A stretch of DNA of 64,000 bases. Origin: Bombyx mori. Lineage: Eukaryota; Arthropoda; Insecta; Lepidoptera; Bombycidae. This document shows positions 1-10,539 of this stretch, piece by piece; within the stretch, counting starts at the first letter, position 1, and every line of letters starts with the position of its first letter. Location: positions 4,154,001 through 4,218,000 of the forward strand of contig NC_085123.1 in the NCBI RefSeq assembly GCF_030269925.1, read 5' to 3'. Both the position numbers and the translations under genes were made by a program. The notes below the pieces were generated by a model. It made no database searches. It was not told the origin of the DNA and saw only the letters and a program-made list of their open reading frames with translations.

Positions 1-125
1 AGTTCTTCTCAGGACGGAGGCTAGTTTTTGTGAATTGGCGGTAGTTATTTTTGACGTTCAACAAGTATGTACTTTCATTTATGTTGAATAATTTTTTTTT
101 GATTTGATTTGATTTGATTTGATGA
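1..125 (+). mobile_element. LINE 3' tail ending in (GATTT)n
   Basis: This stretch matches 58131-58264 closely (shared ttctcaggacggaggctag and ggcggtagtt blocks) and ends in a run of GATTT pentamers. Two dispersed copies ending in a short tandem repeat resemble the 3' ends of RTE-type LINEs common in moths; the clade is inferred. The copy is cut by the window start. Confidence 0.6.
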
Positions 126-981
126 TCAGACCAAATTTGGTCTGGTCTGGCTATCAAGCTCCAGCATGACAAGTTAAAACGTGTTCGTGAAAGTGATAAC
201 TAAATATGTTGAATTAACTCAAAAAGGTTGTCAAATGACGTGTGATGATGCTCGAACAAAAATTTATTTTTAATCCCAGACGATGATTGATTAAAAAGTT
301 TATGTGTGATGTTGATTCGTCCGTTCCCCGCGCTTTTACCTGCATCAACTACTTTAATGGACCTCGCGTCACACCACAGACAGTTACATATAGGTAATAT
401 TTTTGTCAAAATTAAAATTAATCTCTGCGTCAAATGAAACATGTAGAAACTTGTAAGTCTTGGAGCAAAATTCGAGTATCGACAACTAAATAATACGTAC
501 AGTTTCATAGAAACTAATTGTGAGATAAAATGATAAAATCGTAATTTTAGAATAGGTCGCTATGAATATCTGACAACTAGTGAAAACTTTCTGAAACACG
601 TATTGGGCTTAACGTAATCTATTTCAGTTAAGTTGGCAAAAGAGACGTCTTAATATATTATCAAAAACCACTCGTACATTACCTACAACTGATCTGCTAG
701 TATTTGTAACTTCCTTTTTCAGAATTTTACTGTTAAAATAAATAAAAAATATTGTTTGGGATAGTGTCAGTTCAAATACAACATTCCTAAACAAAATAGT
801 TTATTGATAACAAAATATTGATATCACTTTTGTTACCGGTATAAAAAAAAAAAAACAATTATTGTTATTCATAAAAATCAGCATTTTCTTACAATGTTTT
901 AAGTACCTACGTGTTTCTGTTAATAATAAAAAACGGATTTCAAATCCGCCGCAGTAGGCCTTGTTCGATACACCACATCTC
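126..981. other. AT-rich non-coding stretch
   Basis: No recognisable gene. A 102-codon open frame on the minus strand (200-508) has no family I recognise and AT-rich codons. It could hold a distal exon of the minus-strand tetraspan gene, but nothing in it proves that. Confidence 0.4.
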
Positions 982-1241
982 CCGGCCACCGTCCTCGTCG
1001 AACCCGTCGCTTGCGACGAAGGGCTCGGCGAGTGAATTAACCCATAGACACAGCCCACTGAGTTTCTCGCGGGATCTTCTCAGTGGGTTGCCTTTTGCGA
1101 CCTGCGATTCTGCGAAGCACTGCTCTTGCTAGGGCTAGTGCTAGCACCATTTCGGTTTGAGCCTCATGAGCTCACCTACACGTCAAGGAGAAGCTGATAT
1201 AGCCTCAAGGCTATCAGCGTAGGTAGGAAGAGAAAAAAAAA
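982..1241 (+). mobile_element. 5'-truncated jockey-type LINE 3' end
   Basis: The element runs from gtcctcgtcgaacccgtcgc through the block ccactgagtttctcgc to ggctatcagcgtaggtagg and an A-rich tail. It belongs to the same family as the copies at 19876, 23640, 34435 and 35194. An 8-bp direct repeat, cacatctc, flanks it at 974-981 and 1242-1249. A related copy at 39478 still carries the end of a reverse-transcriptase ORF, which identifies the family. Confidence 0.75.
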
Positions 1242-1249
1242 CACATCTC

Positions 1250-2494
1250 ATTCTTTTAGTTCATGAGTAACACAAAACAAAACATTGCGAAACCGAACGC
1301 TTAATAAAAATCAAACTAACAATTTAATATTATTTGCATAAACATTAACAATGTCGTTGTACAACATTCGCAATAAGTTACCTTCAGATAAAATTTTAAC
1401 CTCAAAAGATAACGAAACTGTAGCAATAACCTCAAAACTGTGTGCGTTGTGCTCACTAAAGTGGAATATCAGGGGATCTTAATCATAAAAGTGTGTCCGG
1501 CCATTATTCAGAAGAACTGGTATGCGACCTCAACGTTATTCAAATATTGCGATCGAACACAACATATTTTTCTACCTAAGTCCCTAAACCCTAACTTCCC
1601 ATCTAAGTCGTTATTAATTGGAAGACATGTTGCAAACCAACTATACCTTATCTTCCTTACGCTGGAGAAATCAGTTTACGGATATCCACATGGTAGAGGG
1701 TGGTAACAGACCTACCCTTATGTCGGAGGAAGAAGAGGAAGAGTGATGACCTCCTCCAATATGCCTTAGCTTCCTAACTACACCCTCATCATACTTCCTA
1801 GCTCATTCGAATGGAGGAATGCCATTGAGAGTCGCAGAACTTTTGACAATGCTATCTTATATTTCAAAGTGAGCAGTCACATTCATGTTTTGAGATGTTC
1901 TTATCCCGATAACTGATCTCACGTTATTCTCGATTCATTATTCAATCGCTATTCCATAAACTAAATAGTAAACATATGGTAACGAAGAAACGAAGGATAC
2001 TCAATATCCCCAGGCGCGGGGACCTCGTATGAGATTCGGTTCTCGACCCAAAAAAAGAGTACACAACATATGGTAGTAGTACCGGTAAAAGTGTAATTTA
2101 TCAAGACAATTCCTTGAAACTTTAATCGAATTTTATAATAATAATTACAGTTTATTACCACATACAATAATAGTGATACTAGCTAGATACGTGTGCGTTA
2201 GCATAATTGTTTATTACGTTTCCTAATATACTTTACTAATAATTATATGAACAATTTACATTGAAATGTATCGCTTTATGAGATTCCAGTGAAAGTCAAG
2301 AAGACTGCACAAAGTTTATAATTGTGAAAGGCAATGTTAACAACGATCAAAGCAAGATGATGGATTATCCACACTTTCAAACTATGATGTTTGTTTTGCG
2401 AAATTCGTTACAATTGTTTGATATTTTTTTTTTAATTACCTAACAAGGCTAAATTTAACTTAAAGTTTACGTAATTTTTATTTGGTTCATAAAA
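1250..2494. other. Non-coding, nothing recognised
   Basis: The sequence is AT-rich. The short open frames in both strands have no splice-supported or family-like content. Confidence 0.4.
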
Positions 2495-2787
2495 TCTATA
2501 TATATAAAAATGAATTGCTGTTCGTTAGTCTCGCTAAAAGTCGAGAACGGCTGGATCGATTTGGCTAATTTTGGTCTTGAATTATGTATTTGTGAAAGTC
2601 CAGAGAAGGCTAAAAGGTAGATAAATATGAAAATGCTCGGAATTAAATAAAAATAATAATTTTGTTTTTCCTTTGATGTGTCTCCCGTCGGACGCATTCC
2701 TTTTGTTTGTTTTAAGTTTATTATATACAAAAGTTTAGGTCTTTTATTTATCGATTGAGACACTACGAAGTCTGCCGGGTCAGCTAG
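2495..2787 (+). mobile_element. Non-autonomous Helitron-like element
   Basis: The element starts with TC (tctatatatataaaaatg) after an A and ends gccgggtcagctag before a T. That is the A/T insertion context, 5'-TC and 3'-CTAG ends expected of Helitrons. Near-identical copies lie at 53174-53464 (plus) and 43329-43592 (minus), and a 3' fragment lies at 55692-55768. No Rep/helicase is encoded, so it must move in trans. Confidence 0.7.
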
Positions 2788-3871
2788 TACTCAATAAATT
2801 TAATATTATAAACACTTTTTTTTCAATTAATTTACAACAGACGCATTATTCGTTTTAATCTTCCATACATATAATTTACAATTAGTTTCATGAAAGGACG
2901 CCTCTTTTAAGAATTCATTATTTTTCAGACGCTATTTACCTTCACATAGTTAGACTGTTTATTTAAAGCTTATCTATTGTACTAGTTCTAATTACATTAA
3001 AAATTTAATTGCAGCTAGAATTTTATTACTTGTCTAGTGGTTTATGTTATTTTTATGTACTATTTGAGATTGTCACTCATTGGATTTGGAACAGTTAGAA
3101 TTTCCTTCGAAATCTTATCAATCAATTTGTTACATTCCACACTTAAATCACCAAGTTACGGAATTGCGAAAGCGGAATCGTAAAACATTTGTCGGAAGTC
3201 GTGAGAAGTTGGTGTTGTCATGCCAAGAAAGCAGGCTGTTAGTGTGTAATCACCTATTGTTGATGGAGTTCCGATATATGCAATGGTACTTTAGATTGTT
3301 CACGATTACGTAAAGGATGTTTCGACCAAATATCTTCCAACGCATTCAATCTTATGCGCAAATGAGTTTAGTATCGAAAAATATATTTTAATGGCCTTTA
3401 AATAAAGACGTGTCAGAGATACAGCTAAACCGCTGCCTACCGCTGGAGACTCTTCTCTCGTATGTAAGCTTCCATTCTCCTTGAGGACATGGCATTGCCT
3501 TTTAATTTGAAAGGACAGAGTGCAATAAACCAACCAAACCTAAATCCGTGCATATAGTAATAGTTAAAACTATCACGTCTTGCCATAAATACTATTATGG
3601 AAACCATGGTATTTTTTTCTCTCTTTTTTTTGTGACATAATAGCAGTTTTAAAAATATGTAGCTCATACAAAATTGGTCCATTGGCTTTAATGTAATTCT
3701 CTAAAGCTATTATTATGACCAGTTATTAATTAAAATACGATCTTTCTCGACGGAAAATTGCCAGTCAAGTTCCTAATTATTATGGCGTTTAGAGCATACC
3801 ATACTGTTTAGCAGAAGCCATGAAGAACAGTCAAGTTGATTAAGATCGAGACTACACGAAGGCCTATGTTC
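2788..3871. other. Non-coding, nothing recognised
   Basis: The open frames at 3080-3313 (plus) and 3306-3682 (minus) show no conserved domain and overlap each other. I see no gene. Confidence 0.4.
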
Positions 3872-4045
3872 AGCTCTGTGTGCTTATTCCGAGTTTTTTA
3901 ACTTCTCCTAAAGATAACTCAAATTTGTATGGAGTTGGAACAGCTTCCCTTCGTTAGTCGCTAGGGGCGCTGTTCCAACTCCATACAAATTTGAGATAAC
4001 TTTAACGCGATCGAGAAGTTAAAAAACTCGCACTCAGCACAGTGA
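3872..4045. mobile_element. Foldback (long inverted repeat) element
   Basis: Two near-complementary arms, about 3891-3944 and 3970-4030, share ctgttccaactccatacaaa and, at their outer ends, the motif gagttttttaacttct. They are separated by roughly 25 bp containing ctaggggcgc. A single-strand transcript would form a long hairpin. It is probably a palindromic MITE; no clear target duplication was seen. Confidence 0.65.
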
Positions 4046-4499
4046 TGAAGTTGAGCCCTAATGAATAATGTTTATTTCCAACCACGCTTGCTTGAATCCA
4101 ACTTAATGATTCAGTGCCGAATCTTGTTTAAAGAATCATTCTTGTTTATGGAATATGCTGTTAAATGATTTGAACATCAAGAATTGTATCTTGTTGCATC
4201 TGGGCCAACATTTTGATACTTTTTTCATATAAAAATCGCTCTGTCGCTCCATAGTGCAATAGCTAGCACCCCACCAAAAGATTACTGAAGCCATTTGATG
4301 ACAACTGTGCACCTGTTAATGTATGCTGACGAAGTGAAAAGCTCTGTGAAACTTGCAGCATAAGCACGGTTATTTTGTTTTTTAAAATGTTGCTCGATTT
4401 GAGTAAAGTTATTTTCGTCAGTATTTAAATACGAGTATATTGTACAACCGTCAGCTTTACAGAAAAATACCTATTTACATTGACGTTTCTTCGCACAGA
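4046..4499. other. Non-coding, nothing recognised
   Basis: No coding or repeat signal was recognised. Confidence 0.35.
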
Positions 4500-4690
4500 G
4501 TAATTAGCCAACTGAGTTTCTCGCTGGATCTTCTAAGTGGGTCGCGATTCCGATTCGGTAGTAGATTCAGCGAAGCACTGCTCTTGCCAGGGCTTGTGTT
4601 AGCAATTCTCTCAGGTTGAGCCCGTGAGCTCACCTAACAGTCCGCGCGAAGTTGGAATACCAACGATCAGGTAGGGATAAAACAGTGTAA
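4500..4690 (+). mobile_element. LINE 3' tail, ccaacgat subtype
   Basis: It contains gccaactgagtttctcgctg, the tag attcagcgaagcactgctc and the ending ccaacgatcaggtaggg. The same ending recurs at 21820-21850, 33160-33185 and 48937-48958, which marks a second LINE-tail subfamily distinct from the one ending in ggctatcagcataggtagg. Confidence 0.65.
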
Positions 4691-6505
4691 GAACTTAATA
4701 CTCGTAGCATTGGATGGATCTGACAGTTATTTTGCCGTGTACTTTCGTACAAATTGTTTTATATGAAGTTTTATTACTTTTTTTATGTTTCAAAGTACTT
4801 TTTACGACTTACTGTTTTGAATTTTATATTATCAATGGCAAAAAGGCAATTATATTTTATATAGCTATATTATATTATAGAGACTAGCAATCTTATCAAA
4901 ATGTCTTGCCAGCATACGTACCGAAAATGGCAGAATTTAAGCATATAAATAAAACATTGATTTGTAATGTTTTACATATTATTCAAATCATCAAAATTTT
5001 AATTCAATACGATTAATAACAATTAAACGTCTTCTAAAATATTTCGACACTTTCACAGCGGATTTCTCTCAAGCTTTCCAATGTTTAACAGATCTAATAG
5101 AATATTACGTGTGTGAAACACGTAATAAATATTCCATTCACAGCCATCCGGTTTCTTGGTACCAACACCAGGTAGGCACTGCATATGACATTCATTAAAT
5201 ATTAATTTTTAATCAATTTATTACAAAACTACTTTGTGTGATTGGCCAATTCTGAAAACCAGGGATATATTTAATCGAATTTATATTAAATACAACTGTA
5301 CCTAGTCATATCGCTACCATTTTAACAAGAGATTGTTTTAAGACTGGCCCATTGTACTTATTAGTACTTCAGCAGAGCAAGATTGTTGAGTAGTGTCATT
5401 TAAAAGAGACAGAGGGAGTTTTCGATTAAAAATGTAAAAGATTGTGGATACAAAATAAAAAACCTCACAACACAGAGCAGGTAGCTTGCTCGTCCCAACA
5501 GTTTACTGCGTCGCAAAAAAAATCGTGACCCCGAGTTGAAAGAAACCAGATTCCGTCAGACAAAAAAACACTGTGCTCAGTTTATCGATGGAGAAACACA
5601 ACAAGTGGTCATTATTTACAGAAAATAAAGTAATCCGCATCGTTTACTTGGTTAACTTCTTTCATAAGCATTCCTCGTAGGATTCTCATAATTTTAGGAA
5701 AGCCTATGAACATAGCACCTTTACAAATCTTATTCGGCAAATTGAACTGTAATCTAAACCTTAATGAATTTCATTAATAAAGGTATTTAATGAAACCGGA
5801 TCGTAGGGTACCATTGATTTTACGGACAGTAAAAATGTGTGATTTAATAATTATTGTTATCGGTCGAGTTGTTTTAATCTCCACGTTCGCTCGAGCAGGG
5901 TTCGCTCACGGCATAGTACAGTTACCCACACATTCGTGCCATTAAATACGTGCATATTTATGCGTAACGTGTCTACTATAACGGTGCGCCCGGTAAGGAT
6001 CCGAAAGAGTATGTGTTACAGCGTGTGTTTTTTTATCACCTAGATTTATAGTCTGTTTATTCTTGTGGCATGAATCGAAGGAAATGTTGCAAGACGATGC
6101 CAAACATGTTGATGGTCAAGATACATTGCGCGCTTGCCGTTCTATCAATTTAACAACGAATAATGAAATACATACTTTCAAAAACAGTTTATTTTTATGC
6201 CATAAAATTTTAACGAGCGTGATACAAAGTAACTATATATTATTATAAATATTTAATCCGACGTGTTCAAGGAAGAGTCTGTATGACCTTGTATCTATGA
6301 CGTAAAATAATAAGATTCCATCGCAATCGACGGATTTAAATACCGTATTAATCTAACATAAAAACTTTTAATTGTCATCTAAAACTTTTTCCAAACTTTT
6401 CTACGCCCGCATGCTTCTGTAGATGTTCCTGATTTGTGCTAATCTAAAAGGATAAAATATTAGTATTAGAGAAAAAAGTTAGTAATACAAGGAAAATCTC
6501 CTTAC
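4691..6505. other. Non-coding; likely intron of the minus-strand tetraspan gene
   Basis: No exon was identified. The stretch lies downstream of the minus-strand exon that ends at 6506, so it is probably its first intron. Confidence 0.4.
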
Positions 6506-6631
6506 CTGAATGTTAGATCGCTTTACTTCTATATAGAGCCAATTGTCTGTTGAGAAGGCTATGGCCATTAAAGCAGCAGCCACGATTGCTGTAATAGTCG
6601 CTATAGACAAAGTTACTGCTGAGCAAGGCAT
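6506..6631 (-). CDS. First coding exon, tetraspan (claudin/PMP22-like) membrane protein
   Basis: This is a 42-codon exon reading on the minus strand from ATG (6631-6629) to a consensus donor CAG|GTAAGG at 6506/6505, in phase 0. After MPCSAVT the residues at about 7-26 form one strongly hydrophobic, alanine-rich segment. They are followed by STDNWLYIEV, which looks like the start of a first extracellular loop. A signal-anchor followed by a tryptophan in the first loop is typical of claudin, PMP22/EMP and calcium-channel gamma proteins. That family assignment is inferred from one exon only. The remaining exons should lie below 6500 and were not found. Confidence 0.6.
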
Positions 6632-6900
6632 TTTTTTAAACCTTTAATAGACAATAAAGGATAGAACAGATAGATTACAATCACAATCACAACACTTATT
6701 AAGATGGTTCACCTATACAGCATTTTCGTAAACACAGCGGAACGGAGAACACGACAGCACACTCACTATTTAATAAAAACTCATGAATGCGGTCATCGCC
6801 TGCAGCGTACCGAGTTCGCGCGCGAGACTTCTTTGCCTACTTAGCACTACTTCGCCTTGCCGCTCTCTTACGGATGTGAAACTTTCCAAAGCGAAACCAC
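6632..6900 (-). promoter_or_regulatory. Probable 5' UTR/promoter of the tetraspan gene
   Basis: The stretch upstream of the minus-strand ATG rises in GC around 6780-6900 (for example gtaccgagttcgcgcgcgag), unlike the surrounding AT-rich DNA. No TATA or initiator can be assigned with confidence. Confidence 0.3.
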
Positions 6901-7082
6901 CGCTCCAAGCGGCAAAAATTTAAATGAAAAAACCAGTATTGTGTTGCCAGAGCATTCCACAATAAAATCATCGACGTTCAGGTTAAATGATTGAGATGAT
7001 GATGATATTCTTTTATATCACGTCTACTAATCATACTAAGTAGACTGATTGAATCGATATGTTAATACGTGAAGCAAAAACT

Positions 7083-7467
7083 TTGTACGTCTTTTTACGA
7101 AAATTGCGCAGACGGAGGAGTATGAAATTTTTACACTGATAAAGATATAGAGAAGGAGTGCAGAATGCTAATATTTTTTTGAAATTATAGGTAAAAAATA
7201 CATTAAATCAATAAAAAAACATTACACACACTACCATGTATTTAACACAACACGCACATTTTTTGTTTATTGATAAAGTTTGTACTTAGTGAAATTGAGA
7301 ATAGAATAATATTTTTTTATTTTAATATTTTTTGTCTATAGTGTAGTTTTGGTGAAATCTGTGATTATAGAAATATAGTCTTTGACAATAGAACCTTATT
7401 ATTGTTCAAAGCTATAATTTCAATTAATTAAAGTCGAATTTCGACCACTGGGCGACACCACTAGTTT
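7083..7467 (+). repeat. 385-bp dispersed repeat, tctgcgc-to-ctagt family
   Basis: It begins near cttttacgaaaattgcgcag and ends near gaccactgggcgacaccact followed by agt. Matching copies lie at 45811-46185 (plus) and 52733-53130 (minus), with a 5' fragment at 56488-56600. The ctagt at the 3' end recalls Helitron termini, but I could not find a matching hairpin, so the class is open. Confidence 0.6.
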
Positions 7468-7469
7468 GA

Positions 7470-8817
7470 ATTAAAACCAATGAAGTAGGAAACCTATGGA
7501 AATGAAACGTCAACCAGAATTTCGTGCCACTGTGACGTCTTCTGGCCACAAAACATGGCGGCTTTAGTGCTGTTACAAAAGATTTCAATGTTATCAGGTT
7601 TTATCGATAAACGTTCTTGGCTCATTTTATTTTAAATATTGTTGAGTATTATTTATTTGTAGAATTTATACTTTAATGGGAAGTAAGTAGGTATATTGTT
7701 ATGTGCAAATATGATATGATTTAGATGGGTGAAATCTAAGACAAGTTCGTCCTTCGAATTTGCCAAGTAAACGATATGATGATTTTTAAAAGTTGCTACA
7801 CTGATTTTATAAAGTTGTCGTTTGTCGCAAAACATAAAGATATGGCGTAGTTCAAAGCCATCAGCCCATTTCTAGCATGCTAAATGTTATCGTATTTTGA
7901 GTACGTGTTTTCTTAGACTATAACAATCTATTTTAATTGTTTTGCTGACTCTAAAGTCCGTAACATACTACCGCAGCGCACCCCAAGGAAGGTGCGCCGC
8001 ACCATTTGAATCACTTTCGCTTGAGAGTGATTCAAATTTTAAACTTATCAAGGGACCGCGTGAAAAAAAAACACCTACAGAACATTTATTCATTAATTAC
8101 AAACGTCATTCCTTGTGACTTCCTCTCTAAAATCACTTAATTATTAAATATTTAACAAATTTACAATAGTGTTTTACTCACTGCGGAATAAAACTATTTT
8201 ATTTAAATAGTTCCGAAGAGATTTTGTCGGTAGCCTTTTTCCCGAAATATCTAAACAGAATGTCTAAATATGTTTTGATGACATATTTTAAAGTGGTATT
8301 TATGATTAGTGTCATGATCAATAGATTCCGACCGAAAAATGGATTTTTCGGATGAGGGCTTCATAATGAATTTAAATACATATAGATAATAGTTTTAGGG
8401 CATCGACTTTCTTGAGATCCTATAAAATACGTTTTAATTATTATTTTTGTATGTTTTAAGCATGATAAATTATGAAATTTTATATAATCAATCATATTAA
8501 ATCGATATCAAAGTCAATAAATAATGTACAACCCAAAACAGACGGCTGAACTGACGTAACAATGACATTTGGCGCGCTAAACATGGCGGATTTTCGGCCT
8601 CATTAGACGGAGACGGAGATATTTACGTATATTCATGTTTCATTTTATGTACGCACTGAAATACTGTTATATTGTTTTCCTGCGAGTTAAAGTGCTGAGT
8701 AAGAACGAGATAGATATATGTTTATGTGTGTGCCTTCAAAATGGGTGCTATTTATATAAGCAATTGTACGTATAGAACAATATGTCGTGTCCCTACTATA
8801 TAGGTCTATGATTAAAA
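7470..8817 (+). repeat. 1.35-kb dispersed repeat, copy 1
   Basis: It is nearly identical along its length to 62016-63718, from gaagtaggaaacctatgga to ccctactatataggtctatg. No conserved ORF is seen. It includes a small palindrome cluster at 7974-8037 (gaatcactttcgcttgagag). Copy 2 carries two extra segments that this copy lacks. Confidence 0.7.
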
Positions 8818-9279
8818 CGTATGATTTCAAAAATTACCCACTGTTCATGCTCTATCTTTTTGTCAAAACACTGACATTGATAAGTTTGAAAGTGTTTAAC
8901 GTACCTAAACACTTTTATTTTCACACAAACTTAAATCAAATACGTATCACAATACCAGCTGTGTCCCTGTAATTCATCACAATCTAGAATTTAGATTTTT
9001 TTCCTTCTGCACGAAACAAAATTCAGATTCTTTTAAATGAGATAATAGAAATCACTAAATATATATAAACTGTTCTCAACAAACCTTACAATACCTACTT
9101 GGTACTTAGAATATAAATAGAATTTTATTCATACCATATTTAAGCAGGCTGAGCCCGTGAGCTACTCTTACCCGTAAAAAAGATTTATTTGATATATCCT
9201 ATGAAAACTCATTTAAACTGCCATAGCTATCACAGTAACACTTTCTTACATTTATAAGACTTGTGAACTTTTTGAAGGA
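8818..9279. other. Non-coding, nothing recognised
   Basis: The open frame starting at 8787 straddles the end of the repeat and is not credible as a gene. Confidence 0.35.
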
Positions 9280-9417
9280 TCTCGAGAAGTTACGTCCAGC
9301 GGCTTTGTTTTATTTTCCCACATTTGTACACTTTCAGTTAATAAATAATTAATAAACCACCGCTATTACAGATTTAAACCTGAAAAAACACGAAATAGAC
9401 AAAATAAAACAAATCTT
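9280..9417 (-). repeat. Fragment of a 400-bp dispersed repeat
   Basis: It contains gagaagttacgtccagcggc and cccacatttgtacactttca. It reads in the opposite direction to the copies at 9960-10330 and 40760-41095, and in the same direction as the copy at 48420-48830. It was split from other repeat sequence by the SINE that follows. Confidence 0.6.
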
Positions 9418-9848
9418 GAAGTCGTCGTGGCCTAACGGATAAGACAAGTCCAGAGCATTCGTGTTGAGCGATGCACCGATGTTCGAATCTCAGGCGGGTA
9501 CCAATTTCTCTAATGAAATACGTACTCAACAAATGTTCACGATTGATTTCTACGGTGAAGGAATAACACCGTGTAATAAAAATGAAACCTGCAAAATTAT
9601 AATTTGCATAATTACTGGTGGTAGGACCTCTTGAGAGTCCGCGTGGGTGGGTACCACTGCCCTGCCTATTTCTGCCGTGAAGCAGTAATGCGTTTCGGTT
9701 TGAAGGGTGGGGCAGCCGTTGTAACTATACTTGAGACCTTAGAACTTATATATCAAGGTGGGTGGCGTATTTACGTTGGATGTCTATGGGCTCCAGTAAC
9801 CACTTAACACCAGGTGGGCTGTGTGTTCGTCCACCCATCTAAGCATTA
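9418..9848 (+). mobile_element. Full-length Bm1-type SINE
   Basis: It begins with a tRNA-like head (gaagtcgtcgtggcctaacg, then a B-box-like ggttcgaat equivalent, gttcgaatctcaggcgggta). The conserved body follows from actggtggtaggacctc to ccacccatctaagca and an A-rich tail. Diagnostic of the silkworm Bm1 family as known. It is slightly diverged, for example at aagacaagtcc in the head. Confidence 0.85.
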
Positions 9849-9869
9849 AAAAAATTAAAAAAACGTACA

Positions 9870-10330
9870 CAACTTCACTTTTAATTTTTCATAAAAATAA
9901 GAATATAAATTAAAATAAAACGTGACCTAAAGGTCTCAGATACCAGATCATAAAAAAAAATAGGATTTTTGGCGGGAACGCGAGAGGTGAAGTTGTGTGA
10001 TTTGTTTTATTTTTCTATTTAGAGTTCCTTTAGGTTTAAATGTGTAATAACGGTGGTTTATTAACTGTTTAATATCTGGCAAAGTGCACAAATGTGGGAA
10101 AATGAAACAAAGCCGCTGGACGTAACGTCTCGGAATCCTCCAAAAATTCTCAGTAAATGACCATCATTTTACTGAGAATATATTTTATCCCATATTATCT
10201 CATCTCGTTTCATTTCATTTCAGCCCATATTATCATTTTTCATAAAAATAAGATTATAAATTAAAATAAGACTTGACTTAAAAGTCTTCGTTACCAGGTC
10301 ATAAAATCTCTTAAAAAAAAACAAATATTT
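9870..10330 (+). repeat. 400-bp dispersed repeat with (CATTT)n
   Basis: It runs from ggcgggaacgcgagaggtg through aagccgctggacgtaacg, a short catttcatttc tract and ataaattaaaataagactt to an A-run. It also occurs at 40760-41095 (plus) and 48420-48830 (minus). A shorter partial copy at 9870-9960 precedes it, so two copies appear nested or tandem here. The class is unknown. Confidence 0.6.
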
Positions 10331-10426
10331 GAAATAAAATATTTTATGTCTTTTTTCATCTTTGTAATGAACTAATCCTTTAATATATTTCGAATGTGGA
10401 AGAATTCATAAAGAATACTGTAAAAA

Positions 10427-10539
10427 ATGTCATCCGCGAACGAATTTAGCCAATACGACGATATTTTATCAAATATTTTAGTTAATGAAAAATCTATCTT
10501 GGGTTTTCTATCGGCAATTTTTAATTTTTTAGCAAGACG
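10427..10539 (+). CDS. NUDCD3: NUDCD3 exon 1
   Basis: 37 codons plus 2 nt. It encodes the N-terminal helical region (MSSANEFSQYDDIL) and ends at CG|gtaaaa. The first intron is only 73 bp. Confidence 0.88.

Noticed and set aside
200..508. 102-codon minus-strand ORF
   Set aside because: No domain, AT-driven codons, no convincing splice sites or partner exon; kept only as an unproven possibility.
9418..9500. tRNA-like sequence with ggttcgaat-type B box
   Set aside because: Head of Bm1 SINE; anticodon and acceptor stems do not form a proper tRNA.
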